Below the pieces are notes generated by a model that worked only from the letters and a program-made list of their open reading frames with translations, made no database searches and was not told the DNA's origin. Position numbers and translations under genes: made by a program. Positions 43,262-51,649 of a stretch of 64,000 nucleotides of DNA are shown here, one piece after another. How positions within the stretch are numbered: the first letter of the stretch is position 1; every line of letters starts with the position of its first letter. Source of the stretch: Pedobacter sp. KBS0701 (GTDB taxonomy: Bacteria; Bacteroidota; Bacteroidia; Sphingobacteriales; Sphingobacteriaceae); assembly GCF_005938645.2 (NCBI RefSeq), contig NZ_CP042171.1, positions 4,588,001 through 4,652,000 on the forward strand. Reading direction: 5' to 3'.

Positions 43262-44068
43262 TTATATACGTGGGCCGTTCATAGCCGATAACATATTGCC
43301 ATAAATTGCATTAAGCGATGATAGGTTTTTAGCCAGCTTATTCACCTCTTCTTTAAACTGTTTCGAATCTTCCATCGATTCGTTAAAGTTCTGCATGGTT
43401 AATGATAAGTTTGAATAGAATTTATTCATCGATTTTAGATGTGCGCTTGAATCTTGCAATTCCAGTTCATAAACAGCATTTAAAGCAGATAAGTTCTTAG
43501 CCAAATTGTTAACCTGCTCGTGGTATGCCTGAGAATCTACATTGCTTTCGCCCATTGCTTTTAAATTAGCCGTAGCTTTCTCAAAAGATGCGCTCAAATT
43601 ATCAAAACCAGCTGATGCCGTTTTAATCTTACCTGTAAATTCATTTGTTGCAGTAGATGCATCTGCAACATTAGAAATTGTTGCTACCTTATCACCAAAC
43701 GTACGCAAACCAGCACCCAGGCTCTCAATTAATTCCGGGCCAATTTTAGCATCAGATAACATTTTATCTAAAGCTACTGTATTGGACGAGGCAACTGCTG
43801 CAACAGGCCTGGATGAAGCTGTTGGTAATTCGCCTTTAAAATCTGCTTTTAGTTCAGGATAAACTCTTTCCCATGCTGGTTCTGGTTCTGGTGGGAAAAA
43901 TCCGGTTAAGAAGAATAGAAATGCTTCCACTCCTAGACCAAGCCCAATCATGTAGTTACCCATAATTCCACCAATATGTAGAATTTTAAATAACGCTCCG
44001 ATAATTACAATACTTGCTCCCCATGAAATCGCTACGTGTAACCAGCCTGGTTGTTTCTTTGCTGCCAT
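43262..44068 (-). CDS. gldL: Type IX secretion/gliding motor protein GldL (PorL)
   Basis: Inner-membrane stator-like protein. Two helices near residues 9-27 and 33-53 (HVAISWGASIVIIGALFKILHIGG and YMIGLGLGVEAFLFFLTGFFP), then the conserved PPEPEPAWERVYPEL, and a cytosolic helical tail with repeated NLAKNLSxLNAxYE segments. The helix glutamate in LGVEAFLFF is the residue implicated in motor function in relatives. 268 residues. It is 41 bp upstream of gldM. Confidence 0.95.
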   Translation of the reverse strand: MAAKKQPGWLHVAISWGASIVIIGALFKILHIGGIMGNYMIGLGLGVEAFLFFLTGFFPPEPEPAWERVYPELKADFKGELPTASSRPVAAVASSNTVALDKMLSDAKIGPELIESLGAGLRTFGDKVATISNVADASTATNEFTGKIKTASAGFDNLSASFEKATANLKAMGESNVDSQAYHEQVNNLAKNLSALNAVYELELQDSSAHLKSMNKFYSNLSLTMQNFNESMEDSKQFKEEVNKLAKNLSSLNAIYGNMLSAMNGPRI

Positions 44069-44106
44069 AAATTTTGATGTTTTTCTTAGTTTTTAGTTTG
44101 TTCGGT

Positions 44107-45432
44107 TTAACGTCTTAAATCGGTGCCAGGATAAGATGAAACGCATCTGAAACCAATATATGACCTTTGTGTATCCTGATATTCGTATGTCGCTACAGCA
44201 TTTTGAAGAAAATAACCTGTATCTTTCCAAGAACCGCCTTTTACCACTTTACGTTTTTTGTATTTACTATCGTTTGCACCAGCATCATAAGTAAAGTTAG
44301 GGTTTAAGTCATGCAATAACGGGCTAGCGCCTTTATTATATGCTGTTAAAGTCCATTCTGAAACATTACCTGCCATGTTGTACAAGCCATAATCGTTAGG
44401 AAAATATGATCTGACACCTACTGTATAAATACCACCATCGCTCGAATAATCACCACGGCCTGGTTTAAAGTTAGCCTGTAAACATCCTTTTGTATTTCTA
44501 ATGTAAGGACCTCCCCAAGGATATTTAGTCTTGGTATTACCGCCTCTTGCAGCATATTCAAATTCTGTTTCAGCCGGCAACCTATAATCCGATCTTGACC
44601 CTGCAGGAAGTTTCCTTGCCGTTGCAACACCATCGTATAATTTGGTTCTCCAGTGAGAGAAAGCTTTTGCCTGCTCCCAGCTTACGCCAACTACAGGATA
44701 ATCATCATAGGAAGGGTGGTTGTAATAACCGCGCACCATTGGATCATTTTGTGAGTAAGAATAATCTGTTTTCCAAACCATTGTATCAGGATATATAGCA
44801 ACCGTATAGCGATCGATATAATCCTGACGTTTGCTGTTTGGATCTTTATGCCCGATAGCAGCTTTCTCCATATTCAACTCTGCATAAGAATATTCGAATT
44901 TACGAACATCTAATTCTTTCTTGCCTGGAAGAGCATCCAAACCTGAGTAATACATGCCATCTAGCTGACTCACTTGGGCTGCTGCTGCACCCCTACCTCT
45001 ATTACGCCAAATGTTGGCACCATTTGGACCAACTTTTTTCCAGTCAATATATTTCTCTCCGCCAAGAGCAGCTGCGGCATTTCCTCTTGGAGTAACCATA
45101 AATTGTTGTGGGTTGCCCATCATTACAATCGCAATAGAATCTCGTACCCAGTTGGTAAACTGGCGATATTCCGCATTGGAAATTTCGGTCTGATCCATGA
45201 AGAATGCGCTAATGGTAACCATTTTACTTGGCCCATTCTGAGAGAAAGTGATATCTTCATCCGAACCTCCCAGTGGGGTATGCCCTGGTGGTACATAAAC
45301 CATTCCTAGTGGGATTCTATCGTTTTTAAATTTTCGGTTATAAGCGCCAACCAGCTCGCCTTGGCCGCCATGACCACAGCTTGCCAGCATTACAGTTACA
45401 CCTACAATAGCTAGAAGGTAGATTTTCTTCAT
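44107..45432 (-). CDS. gldK: Type IX secretion/gliding lipoprotein GldK (PorK)
   Basis: Outer-membrane-associated lipoprotein forming a ring with GldN. Signal MKKIYLLAIVGVTVMLASC (lipobox C19). It contains a formylglycine-generating-enzyme/sulfatase-modifying fold: MVYVPPGHTPLGGSDEDI, VSWEQAKAFSHWRTK, RLPAETEFEYAARGG, YDLYNMAGNVSEWT-like YGLYNMAGNVSEWTLTAYN and the end VVKGGSWKDT...YIGFRCV. First gene of the operon, 38 bp before gldL. No perfect -7 box upstream. Confidence 0.95.
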   Translation of the reverse strand: MKKIYLLAIVGVTVMLASCGHGGQGELVGAYNRKFKNDRIPLGMVYVPPGHTPLGGSDEDITFSQNGPSKMVTISAFFMDQTEISNAEYRQFTNWVRDSIAIVMMGNPQQFMVTPRGNAAAALGGEKYIDWKKVGPNGANIWRNRGRGAAAAQVSQLDGMYYSGLDALPGKKELDVRKFEYSYAELNMEKAAIGHKDPNSKRQDYIDRYTVAIYPDTMVWKTDYSYSQNDPMVRGYYNHPSYDDYPVVGVSWEQAKAFSHWRTKLYDGVATARKLPAGSRSDYRLPAETEFEYAARGGNTKTKYPWGGPYIRNTKGCLQANFKPGRGDYSSDGGIYTVGVRSYFPNDYGLYNMAGNVSEWTLTAYNKGASPLLHDLNPNFTYDAGANDSKYKKRKVVKGGSWKDTGYFLQNAVATYEYQDTQRSYIGFRCVSSYPGTDLRR

Positions 45433-45655
45433 ATTTTATATTGTGCACAGCACGATTAGGAGCAATTTTATCAAAAATCACTGAAATTATCTATAAAAGC
45501 AAATATTTTATATTAAATCATTACCCAAAGGCAATTAAAGTTAGATTAATAATTATCCAACAACTTTGTGTATCGTTCAACAATATGCGTAACTCTCTTA
45601 TTAACAGTAAAGTTACGCATTTATTGTATCGACTGATAATAAATTATTTATCGTA

Positions 45656-46426
45656 TTATTTATTAGATATTTTAATGTAATTTTCAATGGCCATCGTCAT
45701 TGATGGAACGCCTGGGGTTGGCGCAGCAATATCCACTATCAAATCCATATCAGTACAAGCTTTACTGGTATTGGTTCCAAAAGCAGCAATCCGGGTGTTA
45801 TTCTGTTTAAAATCGGGGAAATTTTTAAACAAAGACTGAATACTTGATGGGCTAAAAAACGCGATAACATCGTAGAATACTTCAGCTAAATCAGATAGAT
45901 CACTTACTACGGTCCTAAATAAAACCGCAGGTGTAAAATTATACCCGCTTTTTTCCAAAAACTTCATTGTGTCTTCGGTAGCCATATCAGAGCAAGGGTA
46001 TAAAAACTTTTCGTTTGCATGTTTCTTTAACACCTCTGCTAAGTCAGCTGCAGTTTGTTTACCGAAAAAGATCTTACGCTTTCTGTATTGGATATACTTC
46101 TGCAAATACAATGCAATGGTTTCAGAAAGACAGAAATATTTTAATTCTGCTGGCACCTCATAACGCATTTCTTCACAGATTCTAAAAAAATGATCTGCGG
46201 CATTACGGCTGGTAAAAATTACTGCCGTAAAATCGGCAAGGTTAATCTTATCCTTTCTAAAGTCTCTTGCGGGTACACCCTCAACATGAATAAAAGACCT
46301 GAAATCAACTTTTAAGTTGTGTTTTTTGGCCAAATCGTAGTAAGGAGATTTTTCTGTTTCAGGTTTTGGTAAAGTAACCAAAATACTTTTTACTTTGCGG
46401 ATTCTAGAGTCGTTCTTTTCTTGCAT
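45656..46426 (-). CDS. hemD: Uroporphyrinogen-III synthase
   Basis: Closes the linear tetrapyrrole to uroporphyrinogen III in heme biosynthesis. A 256-residue HemD-fold protein, a divergent family: KSILVTLPKPETEKSPYYDLAKKHNLKVDF, DFTAVIFTSRNAADHFFRI, FLYPCSDMATEDTMKFLEKSGY and VIAFFSPSSIQSLFKNFP (the typical 'fFSPS' strand), then RIAAFGTNTSKAC. It lies 13 bp after the DUF4271 gene, an arrangement I regard as common in Bacteroidota. Confidence 0.88.
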   Translation of the reverse strand: MQEKNDSRIRKVKSILVTLPKPETEKSPYYDLAKKHNLKVDFRSFIHVEGVPARDFRKDKINLADFTAVIFTSRNAADHFFRICEEMRYEVPAELKYFCLSETIALYLQKYIQYRKRKIFFGKQTAADLAEVLKKHANEKFLYPCSDMATEDTMKFLEKSGYNFTPAVLFRTVVSDLSDLAEVFYDVIAFFSPSSIQSLFKNFPDFKQNNTRIAAFGTNTSKACTDMDLIVDIAAPTPGVPSMTMAIENYIKISNK

Positions 46427-46439
46427 TTTCCTTTTCCTG

Positions 46440-47417
46440 CTACAGTCCTATCGTTTTAATTAGTATTACGACGGGACATATTTCGAGGGCGCAAAAGTAC
46501 AAAAATAAATGCATTTTAGAAAACTTATTATTAGAAAGTATCGTTATGCCTGCCCGCAAAAGCTGAAAAGTAAAAATGACACCTAACAACAAGAATGCCA
46601 ACACGATATAAACTTCGCCATATTTAAGTGGTGATAGCGCAAAAGCAACCACTAAAGGAATAAATAGTAATGATGCATTGAAGTAGCTGAGGTATAAAAT
46701 TGAGATGTATTCGCCCACCGGTTTCTGCACATTGAAGAGGTAGCCCAAAAAGCGTAAAAGAACCAGTTTTAACGCATAAAAAACAATTATAGTAATTGAT
46801 ATACTAAAGAAAAATTTAAACCCATCTTTCGCCTGATACATATCATTCCATTGGGCCACCAGAAAAAAGAACATCCCAAAAACAAAACCGAACTGCACAA
46901 AAAGTAACAAAAATGGCCATGAGCTAAAGAGGTTATCTTCTTTGTTAATATTATTCAAAATCCTGTTACTGAAAAATGATTGCACGATTGCAGATAGTTG
47001 TTTCGAAAAAGCATTTTTTAGAATCGCAAAAATGATAAGCATACCAAAAATAAATCCTAGCAAGCCTACGTTTCCCTTAGGGATTTTTGTACCCAACTGG
47101 TATGGATTAGCTTTTTTCTTTAAATGCTGGTATTTCTTGTGCCATGCCCATAAATCCAGCTTTGCAGAAAGATATTCCTTTTCAATAGTATCTAAAAGTG
47201 CACTTTTATTAATTAAACTATCAGGAAGTACCCAGGTATGGTGAATTAAAGAATCGGTATAAAATTTCTGCCTGGCCAACGTTGCCGAATCGGGGCGGTA
47301 TCTTCGGTACCGGTATTGATTTACCACCGCGCTATCTGCCTGAAAGGGCAATTGATTTGCTGCCACAAAATCTGCAGACCATAAAAAGGCAAACAAAAAG
47401 AAAATAAATTTCGGCAT
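46440..47417 (-). CDS. DUF4271 family integral membrane protein
   Basis: Start at ATG 47417 (MPKFIFFLFAFLWSADFVAAN signal peptide); the upstream TTG adds only four residues. A periplasmic N-terminal part (~22-120, with Tyr/Arg-rich RYRRYRPDS) is followed by about seven helices. The conserved block is NKEDNLFSSWPFLLLFVQFGFVFGMFFFLV, ... YALKLVLLRFLGYLFNVQKPVGEYISILYLSYFNASLLFIPLV. Function unknown. It is upstream of, and probably co-transcribed with, hemD. Confidence 0.85.
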   Translation of the reverse strand: MPKFIFFLFAFLWSADFVAANQLPFQADSAVVNQYRYRRYRPDSATLARQKFYTDSLIHHTWVLPDSLINKSALLDTIEKEYLSAKLDLWAWHKKYQHLKKKANPYQLGTKIPKGNVGLLGFIFGMLIIFAILKNAFSKQLSAIVQSFFSNRILNNINKEDNLFSSWPFLLLFVQFGFVFGMFFFLVAQWNDMYQAKDGFKFFFSISITIIVFYALKLVLLRFLGYLFNVQKPVGEYISILYLSYFNASLLFIPLVVAFALSPLKYGEVYIVLAFLLLGVIFTFQLLRAGITILSNNKFSKMHLFLYFCALEICPVVILIKTIGL

Positions 47418-47441
47418 GCTGTAAATCAAAACTTAAGGATG

Positions 47442-47449
47442 CAAAAGTA
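47442..47449 (-). promoter_or_regulatory. -7 promoter box of DUF4271-hemD
   Basis: Minus-strand TACTTTTG, perfect TAnnTTTG, 24 bp before the ATG at 47417. Confidence 0.6.
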
Positions 47450-47540
47450 GTCGAATAATCATGGTTTACCTAAAGAAAATAAATGGATTGATGAAGAACT
47501 TATTTAGGAACAATGACTACACACCTAATAAGCATCTAAA

Positions 47541-47593
47541 AAGTAAAGCTATTACTTTACAAAAACAACAATAAAGTAAAGCTATTACTTTAC
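47541..47593. repeat. Twin 20-bp palindrome-containing repeats, possible operator pair
   Basis: AAGTAAAGCTATTACTTTAC occurs twice, exactly, at 47541-47560 and 47574-47593. Each contains the inverted repeat GTAAAG-N6-CTTTAC. The centre-to-centre distance is 33 bp, about three helical turns, so both would face the same side of the DNA. It lies between the divergent DUF4271-hemD and hemW promoters. Confidence 0.75.
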
Positions 47594-47664
47594 TAAGAAT
47601 TATTAATTTCATAGCTCCAATCGCCAACCATATATTTATGACAATAAAGAAAATTTAACTTCAC

Positions 47665-47672
47665 TATCTTTG
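47665..47672 (+). promoter_or_regulatory. -7 promoter box of hemW
   Basis: TATCTTTG, perfect TAnnTTTG, ending 5 bp before the ATG at 47678; nearly leaderless. Confidence 0.6.
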
Positions 47673-47677
47673 CATCA

Positions 47678-48811
47678 ATGTCCGGTATCTATATCCATAT
47701 TCCTTTCTGTAAAAAGGCTTGTCACTATTGCGATTTCCATTTCAGCACCTCATTAAAATATGCAGAAGAAATGGTGGAGGCCATCTGCAAGGAAATCAAA
47801 ATAAAAAAAGACCGGATTAGCGGACAAGTCGGAAGTATTTATCTGGGTGGCGGCACCCCCTCTATTTTATCTCAGGCAGCTTTGCAAAAGATTTTCGATA
47901 CCATTAACCATACTTTTTCGGTTGATGCAGATGCCGAAATCACCATTGAAACCAATCCCGATGATTTAACCGCGCAGAAGTTAAAAGAACTGAAACAATT
48001 GCCTGTTAACCGCTTTAGCGTGGGTATACAATCTTTTTATGATGAAGACCTGATCTGGATGAACAGGGCACACCAGGCCAGAGAAGCTGAAGATTGCATC
48101 AGGAGAAGTCAGGATGCCGGTTTTGAAAACTTAACACTTGATCTGATTTACGGATATCCTTTATTAACGGATCAAAAATGGCTGAACAATATCCAAAAGG
48201 CAATTGAGCTTGAGGTTCCTCATATTTCGGCTTACGCACTCACGGTAGAACCTCGGACAGCTTTAGCTCATGCCATAAAAAGCAAAAAACAAACACCCGT
48301 AAACGATAACCAAAGTGCTGCCCAATTTCTCATTTTAATGGAGCAACTGGTTGATGCCGGATTTGAACACTATGAAATTTCAAATTTTGCTAAACCAGGC
48401 CATTATGCCGTGCACAATACCAATTATTGGAAGGGTATAGATTACATTGGCATCGGTCCGTCGGCACATGGTTTTAATGGCCAAAACAGGTTCATGAACC
48501 CAGCGAATAATGCCTTGTACATGGAAACTTTAGGGCATAATAAGCTCCCGGAAATGGTTGAAGAACTGAGTTTGAACGATAGATTTAACGAATATGTAAT
48601 GACCTCGTTAAGAACGATGTGGGGAACTGATTTACAGAAAATAAATACTGATTTTGGGAAAGATTTTTTAGAGGAAACAAAATACAACCTTAAAAATTTT
48701 GAGGATAAAGATTGGCTGATCATTGATGGCGACAAACTCAGGTTAAGCCAGAATGGAAAATTATTTGCCGATCATATTGCTTCGGAATTATTCATTGTAG
48801 GGAATGAATGA
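47678..48811 (+). CDS. hemW: Radical SAM heme chaperone HemW (HemN-like)
   Basis: A 377-residue radical-SAM protein. The 4Fe-4S motif is C11-K-K-A-C15-H-Y-C18 in YIHIPFCKKACHYCDFHF. SAM-site segments: IYLGGGTPSIL, EITIETNPDDL, NRFSVGIQSFYDEDL and LDLIYGYPLLT. The C-terminal HemN domain contains HYEISNFAKPGHYAVHNTNYWKGIDYIGIGPSAHGF. At this length, without the N-terminal extension of true coproporphyrinogen dehydrogenase, it is better called HemW, a heme-trafficking protein. Its divergent neighbours include hemD. Confidence 0.92.
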   Translation: MSGIYIHIPFCKKACHYCDFHFSTSLKYAEEMVEAICKEIKIKKDRISGQVGSIYLGGGTPSILSQAALQKIFDTINHTFSVDADAEITIETNPDDLTAQKLKELKQLPVNRFSVGIQSFYDEDLIWMNRAHQAREAEDCIRRSQDAGFENLTLDLIYGYPLLTDQKWLNNIQKAIELEVPHISAYALTVEPRTALAHAIKSKKQTPVNDNQSAAQFLILMEQLVDAGFEHYEISNFAKPGHYAVHNTNYWKGIDYIGIGPSAHGFNGQNRFMNPANNALYMETLGHNKLPEMVEELSLNDRFNEYVMTSLRTMWGTDLQKINTDFGKDFLEETKYNLKNFEDKDWLIIDGDKLRLSQNGKLFADHIASELFIVGNE

Positions 48812-48903
48812 GTGAATTGAGAAGGATTGAATTAGAGAATGACGGATTTAGCGATCAAAACAACATTCACTCATTCAAAACTCAATCATTCAATAATTAA
48901 TTA
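48802..48903 (+). repeat. Word-echo inverted repeat A, after hemW
   Basis: The left arm is full of GAATGA/ATTGA words and the right arm of TCATTC/TCAAT words. A perfect 12-bp pair GAATGAGTGAAT (48806-48817)/ATTCACTCATTC (48865-48876) spans the hemW stop codon. 48870-48890 is identical over 21 bp to 61491-61511, linking it to element C. Confidence 0.75.
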
Positions 48904-48911
48904 AAATATAT

Positions 48912-49694
48912 ATGTCAAAAATTGTATGGATTACAGGCGCATCGTCAGGTATTGGCGAGGCCCTGGTATATGAATATTTTAAAGGAGGTGAAAAGCTGAT
49001 TATTTCGGGGAGAAACCGCGATGAATTGTTCCGCGTTAAAGGGAACTGCCAAAATTCTTTTAATGTGCATGTTTTACCATTCGATTTAAGCGAAACCGAA
49101 ACACTGGAAAATAAAGCCGCTGATGCCATACGTATTTTTGGAAAAATAGACTTACTGATCAATAGTGGAGGTGTGAGCCAGCGGAGTTTAGCCTTAGAAA
49201 CCAATCTGCAAACGGAACAACAGATTATGGACACCAATTTTTGGGGAACAGTGGTGTTGAGTAAAGCAGTTTTACCCTTGATGATCTCCAATGGTGGTGG
49301 GCAAATTGCCCTAATCAGCAGTTTGGTTGGAAAATTCGGCACGAAGTTCCGTTCTACTTATGCCGCTTCTAAACATGCACTACATGGTTATTTCGACTCC
49401 CTCCGATCAGAAGTTTATGACAAAAACATCGATATTACCATTATCTGTCCTGGATTCATTAAAACCAATGTAACTTATAATGCACTCACTGCAGACGGAA
49501 AGCCATTAAATATCATGGGCGAAGCACATGAAAATGCGATGACACCTGCCGATTGCGCCAAACAGATTGTACAAGCCATCCGTAATAAAAAAGAAGAAGT
49601 TTATATTGGTGGAAAGGAAACAAAAGCAGTACTATTGAAGCGTTTTTTCCCCAAGATTTTTTCTAAAAAGGTGAGGACAGCGAAGGTGAATTAG
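48912..49694 (+). CDS. Short-chain dehydrogenase/reductase (SDR)
   Basis: Classical SDR oxidoreductase, 260 residues. Cofactor-binding TGASSGIGEALVYEY at 8-22; SGRNRDEL suggests NADP(H) preference. NSGG (84-87) replaces the usual NNAG; the catalytic S137 lies in ALISSLVGKFG, followed by Y150-A-A-S-K154. The C-terminus is basic (LLKRFFPKIFSKKVRTAKVN), resembling membrane-associated DHRS7-like reductases. Substrate unknown. It lies 100 bp after hemW across a word-echo repeat. Confidence 0.9.
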   Translation: MSKIVWITGASSGIGEALVYEYFKGGEKLIISGRNRDELFRVKGNCQNSFNVHVLPFDLSETETLENKAADAIRIFGKIDLLINSGGVSQRSLALETNLQTEQQIMDTNFWGTVVLSKAVLPLMISNGGGQIALISSLVGKFGTKFRSTYAASKHALHGYFDSLRSEVYDKNIDITIICPGFIKTNVTYNALTADGKPLNIMGEAHENAMTPADCAKQIVQAIRNKKEEVYIGGKETKAVLLKRFFPKIFSKKVRTAKVN

Positions 49695-50014
49695 ACTGTC
49701 GTTTTGCGGTTGGCGTTAAGCGTGACCAGCGATTTCACAGTGGCTTGTGGATCTGTCAAATCGTGAGTCCTGGCAAGAGCAGCCCCCTGTTAAACAAACC
49801 CGGATTGAAGCGGTTTCGATTCTTCATCGAAAGTAGTAAAAAGCGGGACTGTAATTTCCGAAGAACCACTACAGTACCTTTTCAAAATCAAAAAAAACAA
49901 AAATTAATCAACTAATAATCAATTCATTAAATAATAAATTTTATTTCTAAAAACCAAGTATCTGTAGGCCGTCGTAAATGGAATCAAATAACAGAAACTT
50001 AATAATTAGAAATA
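49695..50014. repeat. Intergenic region with covarying dispersed hairpin
   Basis: No gene in 320 bp. At 49795-49860 there is a diverged copy of the repeat found at 61-130 and 318-390: AACCCGGATTGAAGCGG, then the hairpin TTTCGA, loop TTCTTCA, TCGAAA (49814-49819/49827-49832), then AAAAAGCGGGACTG. The stem differs from the TTCCGG/CCGGAA of the other copies by compensatory changes. The rest, 49880-50014, is AT-rich with no clear signal. Confidence 0.7.
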
Positions 50015-50566
50015 ATGAAAAATTTAATCTTATCAGTATTTGCCGTAATTACAATGGCATTCACAACTCAAGTTTATGCTCAAAAAAACCCAATGGTTGG
50101 TGGGGCAGCAATGTATGCAACTAAAGATATTGTAGACAATGCAGTAAATTCAAAAGACCACACCACCTTGGTGGCAGCAGTTAAAGCAGCAGGTTTGGTA
50201 GAAACTTTAAAAGGCGCCGGACCTTTCACCGTTTTCGCTCCAACCAATGCAGCTTTTGACAAACTTCCTGCCGGAACTGTAGATAATTTGGTTAAACCAG
50301 AAAACAAAGCAACCCTTACCAAAATTTTAACTTACCATGTTGTTGCCGGTAAAATGGATAGCAAGGCAATCGCAAAAGCAATTAAAGCTGGTGGTGGCAA
50401 AGCAGAATTAACTACAGTAGAGGGTGGTAAACTTTGGGCCTGGATGGAAGGTAAAAAATTGGTTTTAAAAGATGAAAAAGGCGGAATGAGCACTGTAACT
50501 ATAGCAGATGTTAATCAAAAAAATGGTGTAATCCATGTGGTTGATACCGTTTTAATGCCTAAATAA
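50015..50566 (+). CDS. Secreted fasciclin (FAS1) domain protein
   Basis: A 183-residue exported single FAS1 domain. Signal peptide MKNLILSVFAVITMAFTTQVYAQ. The domain shows the H1 motif GPFTVFAPTNAAFDKLPAGTVDNL, the H box LTYHVVAGKMDSKAI and the H2 motif NGVIHVVDTVLMPK. FAS1 domains mediate adhesion or carbohydrate/protein binding. It is monocistronic, with a terminator behind it. Confidence 0.93.
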   Translation: MKNLILSVFAVITMAFTTQVYAQKNPMVGGAAMYATKDIVDNAVNSKDHTTLVAAVKAAGLVETLKGAGPFTVFAPTNAAFDKLPAGTVDNLVKPENKATLTKILTYHVVAGKMDSKAIAKAIKAGGGKAELTTVEGGKLWAWMEGKKLVLKDEKGGMSTVTIADVNQKNGVIHVVDTVLMPK

Positions 50567-50592
50567 GCTATCATTATCCTTATGTCTAAACT

Positions 50593-50620
50593 AAACGTTC
50601 TGGCTTTTGCCGGAACGTTT
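50593..50620 (+). terminator. Terminator after fasciclin gene
   Basis: AAACGTTCTGGC/GCCGGAACGTTT, 12-bp stem with one G-U wobble, 4-nt loop, followed by TGGTTTT. Confidence 0.8.
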
Positions 50621-50737
50621 TGGTTTTAACTAGTTTTTTTAACACTTCCCTTAATTCATACCATCTGACTTTTTTTGATGAATTGTCAGTTTTTTTTAAA
50701 GTTTTTCCATTTCTGATACTTCCTGTTTTTAACTATT

Positions 50738-50745
50738 TAATTTTG
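50738..50745 (+). promoter_or_regulatory. -7 promoter box of cupin A
   Basis: TAATTTTG, perfect TAnnTTTG, 21 bp before the ATG at 50767; no -33 TTG. Confidence 0.55.
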
Positions 50746-50766
50746 CTGCATTAATAGTTATTTAAC

Positions 50767-51648
50767 ATGAAATTCAATTTATCTCCGATAGATGTAGTTG
50801 AAAACATATCTAAATCAGATTTCGAGCTAAACTACCTCAAGCCACGCAGACCCTTGGTAATTAAAAATATGGCAAAGAAATGGCCGGCTTACCAAAAGTG
50901 GACAATGGATTACATGAAAGATATTGTTGGAGATAAAACTGTTCCTCTTTACGACAGTTCGAAGGCTGATCCTTCTAAACCGATCAATGCATCGGCAGCA
51001 GAAATGAAATTTGGTGATTATATTGATCTGATTAAGAAAACACCAACAGACCTGCGCATATTTTTGTTCGACCCGATAAAGTTTGCACCGAAATTACTGG
51101 AAGATTATATTGCCCCAAAAGAGTTGATGGGCGGCTTTTTAGATAGTTATCCGAATATGTTTTTTGGTGGAAAGGGCTCTGTTACCTTCTTGCATTACGA
51201 TATCGACCTGGCACACATTTTCCATACTCACTTTAACGGGAGGAAACATGTCATCCTGTTTGATTATAAATGGAAAGAGCGGTTATACCAGATTCCTTAT
51301 GCCACTTATGCGCTTGAAGATTATGATGTAGAAAACCCTGATTTCGAAAAATTTCCGGCATTAAAAGGCGTTAAGGGAGTAGAAGCTTTTCTAGAACATG
51401 GCGATACCTTATTTATGCCTACCGGTTACTGGCACTGGATGAAATACCTTGATGGCTCCTTCTCCATCAGCCTGAGGGCGTGGGATAAAAGCTGGGCAGT
51501 AAAAGCAAAAAGCTTGTATAACTTAACTTTACAGCGTAAATTTGACGACTTTATGAAGGCAAACTACCGTGAAAAATACATGCACTGGAAAGAAGAACTC
51601 GCCATTAAAAGGGCAAGTAAAGCGTTGGAAAAAAATTTACCGAGATAA
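50767..51648 (+). CDS. JmjC-like cupin protein A (cupin_8 family)
   Basis: A 293-residue cytosolic protein resembling Fe(II)/2-oxoglutarate-dependent cupin hydroxylases. The metal site is H143-Y-D145 in SVTFLHYDIDLAHIFHTHF with the distal H223 in PTGYWHWMKYLDG; K160 in NGRKH and a jelly-roll strand HVILFDYKWKERLY are in the places used for 2-oxoglutarate and the barrel. The N-terminus FELNYLKPRRPLVIKNMAKKWPA is typical of cupin_8/FIH-like proteins. Close paralogue of the protein at 52690-53568; a DUF3050 gene lies between. Substrate unknown; hydroxylation is inferred from the motif. Confidence 0.85.
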   Translation: MKFNLSPIDVVENISKSDFELNYLKPRRPLVIKNMAKKWPAYQKWTMDYMKDIVGDKTVPLYDSSKADPSKPINASAAEMKFGDYIDLIKKTPTDLRIFLFDPIKFAPKLLEDYIAPKELMGGFLDSYPNMFFGGKGSVTFLHYDIDLAHIFHTHFNGRKHVILFDYKWKERLYQIPYATYALEDYDVENPDFEKFPALKGVKGVEAFLEHGDTLFMPTGYWHWMKYLDGSFSISLRAWDKSWAVKAKSLYNLTLQRKFDDFMKANYREKYMHWKEELAIKRASKALEKNLPR

Positions 51649-51649
51649 C

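Noticed and set aside
47678..48811. Oxygen-independent coproporphyrinogen III dehydrogenase (HemN)
   Set aside because: At 377 residues, with radical-SAM motif CxxxCxxC starting at residue 11 and no N-terminal extension, it fits HemW better.
48802..48903. CRISPR-like array from repeated short words
   Set aside because: There are no regularly spaced direct repeats of 20 or more bases, no unique spacers and no cas genes; the words are inverted and irregular.
49695..50014. tRNA or other structured RNA gene in the larger gene-free gaps
   Set aside because: I looked for acceptor/T-loop patterns (GGTTCGAATCC type) in the gaps over 200 bp and found none; the hairpins there belong to dispersed repeats or terminators.
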